Positions 1 to 5,181 of a stretch of 11,587 nt of DNA are shown here, piece by piece; within the stretch, counting starts at the first letter, position 1; every line of letters begins with the position of its first letter. The notes beneath the pieces were generated by a model. The model saw only the letters and a list, made by a program, of their open reading frames with translations, did no database searches and was not told where the DNA came from. The stretch is from assembly GCA_017390245.1 (NCBI GenBank), contig JAFPCE010000280.1:1-11587 (forward strand), read 5' to 3'. This stretch comes from Selenomonadaceae bacterium. GTDB lineage: Bacteria; Bacillota; Negativicutes; Selenomonadales; Selenomonadaceae. The position numbers and the translations under genes are program-made.

Positions 1-150
1 ACCAAGGAGGAGGCACCAGTTAACATTGATGAGGAGAAGGCTCTCGAGTGGATGTCCAAGGGTGCACAGCCTACCGATACCGTTCGTTCCTTATTCTCCA
101 AGCAGGGCATCATGGCTAAGTTTGATGCAGCTAAGCATGCTAAGGACTAA
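1..150 (+). CDS. rpsP: 30S ribosomal protein S16, C-terminal part (5' end outside window)
   Basis: The first base of the window already lies in an open frame (frame 1) that reads 49 codons to a TAA at 148-150. The translated end contains NIDEEKALEWMSKGAQPTDTV followed by RSLFSKQGIMAKF, the characteristic tail of bacterial S16, where a helix carrying 'ALxWLxxGAQPTDTV' precedes the 'LLxxxGIM' segment. S16 is a small-subunit protein that binds 16S rRNA early in 30S assembly. About 40 N-terminal residues should lie upstream of base 1. The next gene, khpA, starts 14 bp after the stop and the order matches the conserved rpsP-khpA-(ylqD)-rimM-trmD operon of Bacillota, which supports the call. The promoter is not in the window. 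Confidence 0.95.
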   Translation, partial: TKEEAPVNIDEEKALEWMSKGAQPTDTVRSLFSKQGIMAKFDAAKHAKD

Positions 151-164
151 GAAAGAGGCATAGC

Positions 165-395
165 ATGAAAGAGATCGTTGAGATTATTGCGAGATCCTTA
201 GTGGACAATCCTCAAGAGGTTGTGGTGAATGAGAGACAAGAGGAAAACCTCATTATCTATGAACTGCATGTAGCCAGCGAGGATATGGGCAAGGTCATTG
301 GCAAATCCGGCAGCATTGCGAAAGCTCTGCGTACCGTAGTCAAGGCTGCTGCTACTCGTGAGAATAAAAAAGTAAATGTAGAGATTATCGGCTGA
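165..395 (+). CDS. khpA: KhpA, KH-domain RNA-binding protein (YlqC family)
   Basis: This 76-residue protein is a single KH domain, the usual size of the KhpA/YlqC family. The RNA-binding GxxG loop is visible as GKSG at residues 46-49 inside MGKVIGKSGSIAKALRTVV, followed by the expected helix. KhpA binds RNA in the cytoplasm, and in several Bacillota it pairs with KhpB (Jag/EloR) in control of cell elongation and sRNA-related regulation; that role is family knowledge, not seen here. The ATG at 165 has a purine-rich AAGAGG 6 bp upstream (153-158). It sits between rpsP and the ylqD gene, its usual place, and is almost certainly cotranscribed with them. Confidence 0.93.
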   Translation: MKEIVEIIARSLVDNPQEVVVNERQEENLIIYELHVASEDMGKVIGKSGSIAKALRTVVKAAATRENKKVNVEIIG

Positions 396-411
396 TAGTC
401 TCGCCTGAATA

Positions 412-446
412 TGCGGCAGAGTACTCATTTTTGGGGAAGTGCCGCA
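412..446 (+). other. Hairpin in the khpA-ylqD gap, no U-run
   Basis: TGCGGCA (412-418) and TGCCGCA (440-446) form a perfect 7-bp stem with a 21-nt loop that itself contains the palindrome GAGTACTC (419-426). No T-tract follows, so it is not a standard intrinsic terminator. It could be an RNA processing or stabilising element between khpA and the next gene, or chance. Confidence 0.35.
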
Positions 447-472
447 ATTTCTATATGGAGAGGATTTTCAAA

Positions 473-892
473 ATGGATAGTATTTTAGTAAAGTTTCCTT
501 TGACTATTAAGGCTAAATTAACTGAGAAGCTGAAGAACAAGATGTTAGATGAGATGCGCAAGACCATGCAGCAGGCTCAGCTGGAAATCCAGCAGATTAA
601 CATTCAGGAGAACCGCGCTATTCAGGAGAACACCATTGATGGTGAAGAGCCAAATCCAGCTATTATGCAGCAGATTCAGGCTTATTATGGCGTTGAGCGC
701 CAGAAGCGCCAGCAGGCTGTACGTGATTTAGAGGCTCGTTTAGATGAGACTGAGAAGATGTCTCTGGGTTCTGAGATTGTTCAGGGCCAGACTGAGCGTT
801 ATGTAGAGCTGAAGGTTGGCGACAATGTTCGCGAGCAGTTTAACGTGGAGGTTGTGGTAGAAGATGATAAGGTCATCGCAATCCGCAGCTAA
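473..892 (+). CDS. ylqD: YlqD-family protein of unknown function
   Basis: The protein has 139 residues from the ATG at 473. That start is preferred because GGAGAGG (457-463) lies 9 bp before it and MDSILVKFPLTIKAKLTE matches the usual N-terminus of the family. An upstream in-frame TTG (431) and ATG (455) are open but the latter falls in this ribosome binding site. Residues about 12-97 are strongly helical and rich in Q, E, K and R, likely coiled coil. Residues about 101-139 (YVELKVGDNV, NVEVVVEDDKVIAIRS) look like a small beta-rich domain. No enzyme motif, signal peptide or membrane segment is visible. The family has no established function that I know. Its conserved place between khpA and rimM suggests a link to RNA or ribosome maturation, an inference from context only. 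The last 29 bp overlap rimM. Confidence 0.85.
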   Translation: MDSILVKFPLTIKAKLTEKLKNKMLDEMRKTMQQAQLEIQQINIQENRAIQENTIDGEEPNPAIMQQIQAYYGVERQKRQQAVRDLEARLDETEKMSLGSEIVQGQTERYVELKVGDNVREQFNVEVVVEDDKVIAIRS

Positions 893-1388
893 TCATCAGG
901 ACAAGGTAGTTATTGGCAAGATCGGAGCTCCTCACGGTATTAAGGGGGAGCTCAGGGTTACGCCATTAACGGATTTTCCTGAACGCTTTGCTGAGCTGGA
1001 GCAGGTATATGCTGGCAATGATTTGCTTACTATAGAGTCTGTGAAGTACCATAAGCAGTTTGTTATTTTAAAGTTCAAGGAATACCCAGTCCGGGAGCAG
1101 GCTGCATCTTTAACTGGCCGTTTCCTGTATGTGGACAAGGAGGATGCTGTGCCTCTGGAAGAGGGAGAGTACTATACCTTTGATATCATTGGCCTGGAGG
1201 TTTTTGATACTGAGGGTAATTCCTTAGGACATGTAACGGATGTGCTGAGAACTGGCAGCAATGATGTTTATGTAACTTCTAAGAAGGGCGAAGCTAAGCA
1301 GCTGCTGATTCCTGCTTTAAAGACTGTGGTGCAGGAGATTAATGTACCAGAGGGTAAAATGGTAGTGGATATGCCAGAGGAGGCATAA
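864..1388 (+). CDS. rimM: RimM, 16S rRNA processing / 30S maturation factor
   Basis: The protein has 174 residues, the usual RimM length. The N-terminal RimM barrel carries the signature VVIGKIGAPHGIKGELRV at about residues 15-32. The C-terminal half (about residues 100-170: YYTFDIIGLEVFDTEGNSLG, later LLIPALKTVV) is the PRC-barrel that binds ribosomal protein S19. RimM assists folding of the 3' domain of 16S rRNA during 30S assembly in the cytoplasm. The ATG at 864 lies inside the end of ylqD (29-bp overlap), with GGAGG at 847-851 about 12 bp upstream. No ATG, GTG or TTG lies nearer the conserved block, so translation is probably coupled to ylqD. The stop (1386-1388) abuts trmD directly, the classical rimM-trmD pairing. 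Confidence 0.95.
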   Translation: MIRSSQSAANHQDKVVIGKIGAPHGIKGELRVTPLTDFPERFAELEQVYAGNDLLTIESVKYHKQFVILKFKEYPVREQAASLTGRFLYVDKEDAVPLEEGEYYTFDIIGLEVFDTEGNSLGHVTDVLRTGSNDVYVTSKKGEAKQLLIPALKTVVQEINVPEGKMVVDMPEEA

Positions 1389-2123
1389 ATGAGGATTGAC
1401 ATTCTTTCCTTATTTCCAGCTATGTTTGCTGGTCCCTTCGGGGACAGCATTACCAAGCGTGCCATAGCTAAGGGAATATTGAATATTCATATTATGAACC
1501 CCAGGGATTTTGCTGAGGGCAAGCATAAGCAGATGGATGATACTCCCTATGGCGGTGGCAGCGGCATGGTGATAAAGCCAGAGCCCATGTTTAAGGCTGT
1601 GCGTTTTATCAAGGAAACCACCAATTACCAGAAGCGCCGGGTGCTGTTAATGAGTCCTGAGGGAGCTGTTTTTAATCAGGCTAAGGCCAAGGAGCTGGCT
1701 GAATACGACCAGCTGATTTTTATCTGCGGCCATTATGAGGGCTTTGATGCCAGGATTACAGAAAATCTGGCAGATGAGATTATATCCATTGGTGATTTTG
1801 TCCTGACAGGGGGAGAATTGCCTGCCATGATGATTACTGATGCTGTATCCCGTATGCTGCCGGAGGTTTTAGGCTCTAGTGAGTCTGCATCGACAGACTC
1901 CTTTTACAATGGCCTGTTAGAGCATCCCCAGTATACCAAGCCACGGGAGTTTGAGGGCATGAAGGTGCCAGATGTGCTGGTGTCTGGGGACCATGCTAAG
2001 ATAGCTCAGTGGCGGCGGGAAAAGTCACTGGAGGTTACGCTGAAAAACCGGCCTGATTTACTGGAGAAGGCTCAGCTTTCCGAGAAGGACCGCAGCTATT
2101 TAGAGCAATTGCAAAGTAAATAA
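1389..2123 (+). CDS. trmD: TrmD, tRNA (guanine-N1)-methyltransferase
   Basis: TrmD transfers a methyl group from S-adenosylmethionine to N1 of G37 next to the tRNA anticodon, which prevents +1 frameshifting; it acts as a cytoplasmic dimer. The 244-residue product has the family landmarks: IDILSLFPAMF at residues 3-13, MDDTPYGGGSGMV at 49-61, the SAM-binding trefoil-knot segments CGHYEGFDARI (113-123) and IGDFVLTGGELPAMMITDAV (134-153), and STDSFYNGLLEHPQYTKP (168-185). The Asp at 170 corresponds to the catalytic Asp169 of the E. coli enzyme. The ATG follows the rimM stop with no gap, and GAGGAGG (1377-1383) lies 5 bp before it. A strong terminator begins 6 bp after the stop, so trmD is the last gene of this operon here. 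Confidence 0.97.
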   Translation: MRIDILSLFPAMFAGPFGDSITKRAIAKGILNIHIMNPRDFAEGKHKQMDDTPYGGGSGMVIKPEPMFKAVRFIKETTNYQKRRVLLMSPEGAVFNQAKAKELAEYDQLIFICGHYEGFDARITENLADEIISIGDFVLTGGELPAMMITDAVSRMLPEVLGSSESASTDSFYNGLLEHPQYTKPREFEGMKVPDVLVSGDHAKIAQWRREKSLEVTLKNRPDLLEKAQLSEKDRSYLEQLQSK

Positions 2124-2129
2124 ATTTTG

Positions 2130-2160
2130 AGAGTCACTATATAAATAGTGGCTCTTTTTT
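2130..2160 (+). terminator. Intrinsic terminator of the rpsP-trmD operon
   Basis: AGAGTCACTAT (2130-2140) pairs with ATAGTGGCTCT (2145-2155) in an 11-bp stem with one G-U wobble and a 4-nt loop, followed by an uninterrupted T-run to 2160. It starts 6 bp after the trmD stop codon. Confidence 0.92.
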
Positions 2161-2191
2161 GTTGCCATCAATGATAATGGTTTTCTATTGA

Positions 2192-2266
2192 AGCTATGGC
2201 ATGTGAAGTTGTGGAATTGGGAGCTATGGCATATAAGGCTATAGCATGAGCAGCTGTGGAATAGAG
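2192..2266. repeat. Degenerate 15-bp tandem repeat, five units
   Basis: Five consecutive 15-bp units (2192, 2207, 2222, 2237, 2252) follow a loose AGCTATGGCATATGA-like pattern. Examples are AGCTATGGCATGTGA, AGTTGTGGAATTGGG, AGCTATGGCATATAA, GGCTATAGCATGAGC and AGCTGTGGAATAGAG. A sixth, poorly matching unit may occupy 2267-2281. The period is exact although the units have diverged, which points to an old tandem duplication. It lies in the non-coding stretch between the trmD terminator and the feo promoter. No gene with a plausible ribosome binding site covers it. Confidence 0.7.
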
Positions 2267-2363
2267 AAGCAGAAGCTGCAGTGCAGAATAATACATAGAT
2301 GATAATAATATTTCTATTCAATATCACATGATAAAAAGTATGAGTATCTTTTTCAAAGATTAA

Positions 2364-2429
2364 TGATAATTATTCTTGACATTTAACTTGAAAGAGATTA
2401 TCATTATAAAGCATTGATAAGAAATATCA
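2364..2429. promoter_or_regulatory. Cluster of three Fur-box-like operators over the feo promoter
   Basis: Scored by eye against the 7-1-7 Fur pattern TGATAAT-N-ATTATCA, three sites stand out: 2364-2378 (TGATAATTATTCTTG, 11 of 14), 2389-2403 (TGAAAGAGATTATCA, 11 of 14) and 2415-2429 (TGATAAGAAATATCA, 12 of 14). Their starts are 25 and 26 bp apart. The first overlaps the -35, the second overlaps the -10 and the third falls at or just after the expected transcription start. Binding there would block RNA polymerase. Ferrous-iron-bound Fur is the expected repressor, in keeping with the feo genes downstream; the Fur gene itself is not in the window. Confidence 0.75.
2376..2404 (+). promoter_or_regulatory. 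Sigma-A-type promoter of feoA-feoB
   Basis: A perfect -35 TTGACA (2376-2381) is followed by a 17-bp spacer and the -10 TATCAT (2399-2404, 5 of 6 to TATAAT). Transcription would begin near 2411, leaving a leader of about 160 nt before feoA. It is the best promoter match in the whole trmD-feoA gap and lies within the Fur-like operator cluster. Confidence 0.75.
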
Positions 2430-2574
2430 TTTGATTATGATTTTTAGTATGCATTGATTTTGGCAGGGCTAGGTGTGGAGCTGTGATTTCCAGATTACAG
2501 GTTTTATATATTAATCAGCAGACAGCTTCAGACTTGGTTCTGATAATTTGCAATGCAGCAGGGAGGTTAATGTT

Positions 2575-2802
2575 ATGACATTAGACAAAGGCGTACCTGG
2601 CATGGTATTAAAGGTAGACAGCATTGGCGATTCCGATTTAAAGGAACGTCTCATGACTATGGGTCTTACTCCGGGTATCAAGGTAAAGGTTCTGCGTTCC
2701 GCACCTTTGGGTGACCCTATGGCTATTGGCCTGCGTTCTTACAATCTGGCTATCAGGCGCAAGGATGCAGCTCATATTACTGTAGAAGAGATTGAAGCAT
2801 AA
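2575..2802 (+). CDS. feoA: FeoA, ferrous iron transport accessory protein
   Basis: FeoA is a small cytoplasmic SH3-like protein that works with FeoB in Fe(II) uptake, possibly as a regulator of its GTPase or transport activity. The product has 75 residues, the normal size, and shows the family pattern: TLDKGVPGMVLKVDSIG (residues 2-18), then LKERLMTMGLTPGIKVKVLR and a C-terminal GLRSYNLAIRRKDAAHITV. The ATG at 2575 is chosen because GGGAGG (2561-2566) lies 8 bp upstream; an in-frame TTG at 2548 would add nine residues that do not fit the family and would cover this ribosome binding site. The stop is 20 bp before feoB, so both are one transcription unit under the Fur-like promoter. Confidence 0.94.
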   Translation: MTLDKGVPGMVLKVDSIGDSDLKERLMTMGLTPGIKVKVLRSAPLGDPMAIGLRSYNLAIRRKDAAHITVEEIEA

Positions 2803-2822
2803 TTTGATGGAGTGAGGATTAT

Positions 2823-4727
2823 ATGGAAATGGAAAGCATGTCTGTAGCCCTTACTGGTAACCCTAATACTGGTAAGTCTACTATATTTAATGAACTGACT
2901 GGTGCTAATCAGAAGATTGGTAACTGGCCAGGTGTAACAGTTGATAAGAAGGTAGGCCATGTAAATTATAATGGCAAGGATATTACCATTGTGGATCTGC
3001 CTGGTACATATAGTGTCAGTGCCCGTTCTCCAGAGGAGAAAATAGTTATTGACTATCTCCTGGAAAACTCATCTGATTTGGTTGTAGATGTTGTAGATTC
3101 TTCTAATATTGAGCGTAATCTGTTCTTAACTGTGCAGCTCTTAGAGAAGAATATTCCTCTGCTTATTGACCTTAACATGCAGGATGAGGCAAAGCGCCGC
3201 GGCGTTAAAATCGATGTAAAGAAGCTGGAGGAGGCTCTGGGCTATCCTGTACTTCTGACTATTGCCAGAGATGGCAAGAGCCTGAAGAATATGCTAAATG
3301 TCTTTACCTCTGTTTCTATGGCAGGATATGGCCCAAGCGATATGCTGAAGGCTCATATTGACAAGGTGAAGGAGATTGAGTCCAGCTCCCTGTCTGATAA
3401 GGAAAAGACAGAGAAGATTATCGAGCTTCGCTATGATTTCATTGATGTCATCATGGAAAAGGCTGTAACCTTTGAAAGCGCCGGTCCTAGCATGACCGAG
3501 CGCTTAGACAGCGTTTTAGCTAACAGCGTACTGGCTATTCCAGCATTTTTAGCTATTCTTTATGCAGTGTTCCAGATTACCTTTGAGTGGATTGGCCAGC
3601 CTATTGCCGATGCCTTAGAGGGACTGATTACTGAGGACTTTACAGATTTTGTTACTGAGGCCCTGGAGTCAGCTGAGGTGGCTGACTGGATGCAGTCCTT
3701 GATTATTGATGGTATTATCGGCGGTGTTGGTTCCGTTATCATCTTCGTACCATTGATTTTCATCCTGTTCTTCTGCCTGAGCTTCCTGGATGGCACTGGT
3801 TATATGGCCCGCGTAGCGTTCCTGATGGATCCAGTTATGCGCCGCTGCGGTCTTTCTGGTAAGGCTGTAATGCCTCTGATGATGGGCTTTGGCTGCGGTG
3901 TTCCTTCTATTATGGGTGCAAGAGCAATGGATTCTGAGAAGGACCGTATGCTGGCTATCCTGGCTGCACCTTTCTTAACCTGTGGTGCTAAGCTGCCTAT
4001 TATGGCACTGTTTGCAGCTATGTTCTTCCCAGAGGATGCTGCTAACGTAGTATTTGCCATGTATGTTGTGGGCGTTGTGATGGCAATTGTTTCCACTAAG
4101 CTTTTAGGTGCAACTCAGTTTAAGGATGAGGGAGCAACCTTTATTTTAGAGCTGCCTCCATATCGTATGCCCGATATGAAGAATGTACTTTTAGAGACCT
4201 GGGATAAGGGCAAGGGTTACCTTACCAAGGCTGGTACTATTATCTTCCTGGGCTGCGTAATCATCTGGTTCTTAGGTGTATTTAACTCCTCCGGTATGGT
4301 TGAGGATATGAGTGAAAGCTTCCTGGCTTCTATCGGCAGTGCTGTTGGTGCGCTGTTCACCTTCCATGGCTTTGGTACCTGGGAGTCTGGTGCTGCTATT
4401 ATTTCCGGTATCCTGGCAAAGGAGTCCGTTGTATCTACCATTGGTATTCTCTATGGCCTGCCTGATATTTCTGCAGAGGCTGAGGATGCAGTTGAAACTG
4501 CTGAGGCTATGCTGGGCACTGGCATGGGTTCTGCCTTCACTACTATGTCTGCACTGGCATTTATGGTATTCTCCCAGATTTATACTCCTTGCGTAACTGC
4601 ACTAGGTACTATTAAGAAGGAAACCAACAGCTGGAAGTGGATGTTCTTTGCTGCAGGTTACATGTTTGCCCTGGCATGGGTTGTTTCCCTGCTGGTATAT
4701 CAGATTGGTACTGCTTTAGGCTTTTGA
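2823..4727 (+). CDS. feoB: FeoB, GTP-dependent ferrous iron transporter
   Basis: FeoB imports Fe(II) across the cytoplasmic membrane under low-oxygen or low-iron conditions. The N-terminal G domain shows G1 GNPNTGKST (residues 12-20), the switch region GNWPGVTVDKK (33-43), G3 DLPG (58-61) and G4 NMQD (118-121). The G5 loop reads IARDG at 147-151, where the family often has SAR. A helical GDI-like region (about 170-225) leads to the membrane part, which contains both Gate motifs: GFGCGVPSIMGARAM (355-369) and LTCGAKLPIMALF (386-398). The 634 residues are shorter than the 773 of E. coli but within the range of Bacillota FeoB proteins, and no conserved block is obviously missing. The ATG at 2823 has GGAG (2809-2812) and GAGG (2814-2817) upstream; ATGs at 2829 and 2838 are alternatives. 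A small Cys-rich membrane protein follows. Confidence 0.97.
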   Translation: MEMESMSVALTGNPNTGKSTIFNELTGANQKIGNWPGVTVDKKVGHVNYNGKDITIVDLPGTYSVSARSPEEKIVIDYLLENSSDLVVDVVDSSNIERNLFLTVQLLEKNIPLLIDLNMQDEAKRRGVKIDVKKLEEALGYPVLLTIARDGKSLKNMLNVFTSVSMAGYGPSDMLKAHIDKVKEIESSSLSDKEKTEKIIELRYDFIDVIMEKAVTFESAGPSMTERLDSVLANSVLAIPAFLAILYAVFQITFEWIGQPIADALEGLITEDFTDFVTEALESAEVADWMQSLIIDGIIGGVGSVIIFVPLIFILFFCLSFLDGTGYMARVAFLMDPVMRRCGLSGKAVMPLMMGFGCGVPSIMGARAMDSEKDRMLAILAAPFLTCGAKLPIMALFAAMFFPEDAANVVFAMYVVGVVMAIVSTKLLGATQFKDEGATFILELPPYRMPDMKNVLLETWDKGKGYLTKAGTIIFLGCVIIWFLGVFNSSGMVEDMSESFLASIGSAVGALFTFHGFGTWESGAAIISGILAKESVVSTIGILYGLPDISAEAEDAVETAEAMLGTGMGSAFTTMSALAFMVFSQIYTPCVTALGTIKKETNSWKWMFFAAGYMFALAWVVSLLVYQIGTALGF

Positions 4728-4779
4728 TTTAAAGTAATTTGTAGTATCATATATTTAGTTTTCCAAAGGAGGCTTCTTT

Positions 4780-4956
4780 ATGGCAACGTATGTTGTAGGT
4801 TTGATTTTGGCAGTGATTTTTGTTCTGGCTTTCCGCCATGTCTGGAATAATTTCAAGAGCGGCAAGCACGATTGCTGTGGCTGTGATGCCTGCAGCAGCA
4901 AGGCAGAATCCTCCAAAAAGGAGCCATGCCACTGCGGTTGTGGCGGTACTAAATAA
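4780..4956 (+). CDS. FeoB-associated Cys-rich membrane protein (58 aa)
   Basis: This short gene encodes 58 residues. One N-terminal hydrophobic segment (VVGLILAVIFVLAF, about residues 5-18) is followed by basic residues and then a Cys-rich tail: DCCGCDAC at 31-38 and CHCGC at 50-54, seven cysteines in all. This layout matches the small FeoB-associated Cys-rich membrane proteins that follow feoB in many Bacillota and other anaerobes. The ATG at 4780 has an excellent AAAGGAGG (4765-4772) 7 bp upstream. The gene lies 52 bp after feoB with no terminator between, and a strong terminator follows 31 bp after its stop, so it closes the feo operon. Topology (single anchor with the Cys tail probably cytosolic) and a metal-handling or FeoC-like role are inferences; biochemical function is not established. 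Confidence 0.9.
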   Translation: MATYVVGLILAVIFVLAFRHVWNNFKSGKHDCCGCDACSSKAESSKKEPCHCGCGGTK

Positions 4957-4987
4957 TTTTCTTTCGTCCTGAATATAATATTTGTAT

Positions 4988-5033
4988 AGAGTACAGGCTT
5001 GTTTTCTTCAGAAGGCAGGCCTGTGCTCTTTTT
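4988..5033 (+). terminator. Intrinsic terminator of the feo operon
   Basis: AGAGTACAGGCTTG (4988-5001) pairs with CAGGCCTGTGCTCT (5016-5029) in a 14-bp stem with two G-U wobbles and a 14-nt loop. It ends in TTTTT (5029-5033). It separates the feo genes from the signalling cluster. Confidence 0.9.
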
Positions 5034-5051
5034 GTATAGAAAAAGTCCTAG

Positions 5052-5057
5052 TATAAT
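5052..5057 (+). promoter_or_regulatory. Possible -10 element upstream of the signalling operon
   Basis: A perfect TATAAT occurs just after the feo terminator, in the only non-coding gap (5034-5181) before the signalling genes. The -35 at standard spacing is poor (TTTTTG at 5029-5034), so activity would need an activator, or the real promoter lies elsewhere in the gap. An alternative -10 is TAGAAT at 5121-5126, also lacking a good -35. Confidence 0.3.
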
Positions 5058-5085
5058 ATAAAAGTTTTGTAATAAAAACCAAAAG

Positions 5086-5132
5086 TTATGACAAAAATGC
5101 AGGGATTTTATGACTAAATGTAGAATTAGTCA
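5086..5132. promoter_or_regulatory. Candidate operator: TTATGAC direct repeat and TGACTAA inverted repeat
   Basis: TTATGAC occurs exactly at 5086-5092 and 5108-5114, 22 bp (about two helix turns) apart. The second copy overlaps a perfect inverted repeat, TGACTAA (5111-5117) N8 TTAGTCA (5126-5132), whose spacer holds part of a -10-like TAGAAT. The arrangement resembles a binding site for a dimeric regulator ahead of the signalling genes. Which protein binds, if any, cannot be told. Confidence 0.4.
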
Positions 5133-5181
5133 CAGAATAGAGGTTAAGTAGGGAATTTTGTGCAAAGCTGGTGGTGGATTT

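Noticed and set aside
431..472. Extended TTG or ATG starts for the YlqD-family gene
   Set aside because: The added residues overlap the ribosome binding site of the ATG at 473 and do not resemble the family N-terminus.
2196..2249. 17-codon + strand open frame inside the 15-bp repeat
   Set aside because: No ribosome binding site precedes it and its pattern follows from the DNA repeat; mentioned only as a possibility in the repeat finding.
2100..2327. 75-codon open frame on the - strand with a five-residue repeat pattern
   Set aside because: It runs through the trmD terminator and the trmD 3' end. Its repeat pattern is only the 15-bp DNA repeat read in reverse, and the protein looks random.
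2822..4727. FeoB as truncated or broken because it has 634 residues
   Set aside because: The G domain, both Gate motifs and the C-terminal membrane segments are present without a frame break, and short FeoB proteins are normal in Bacillota.
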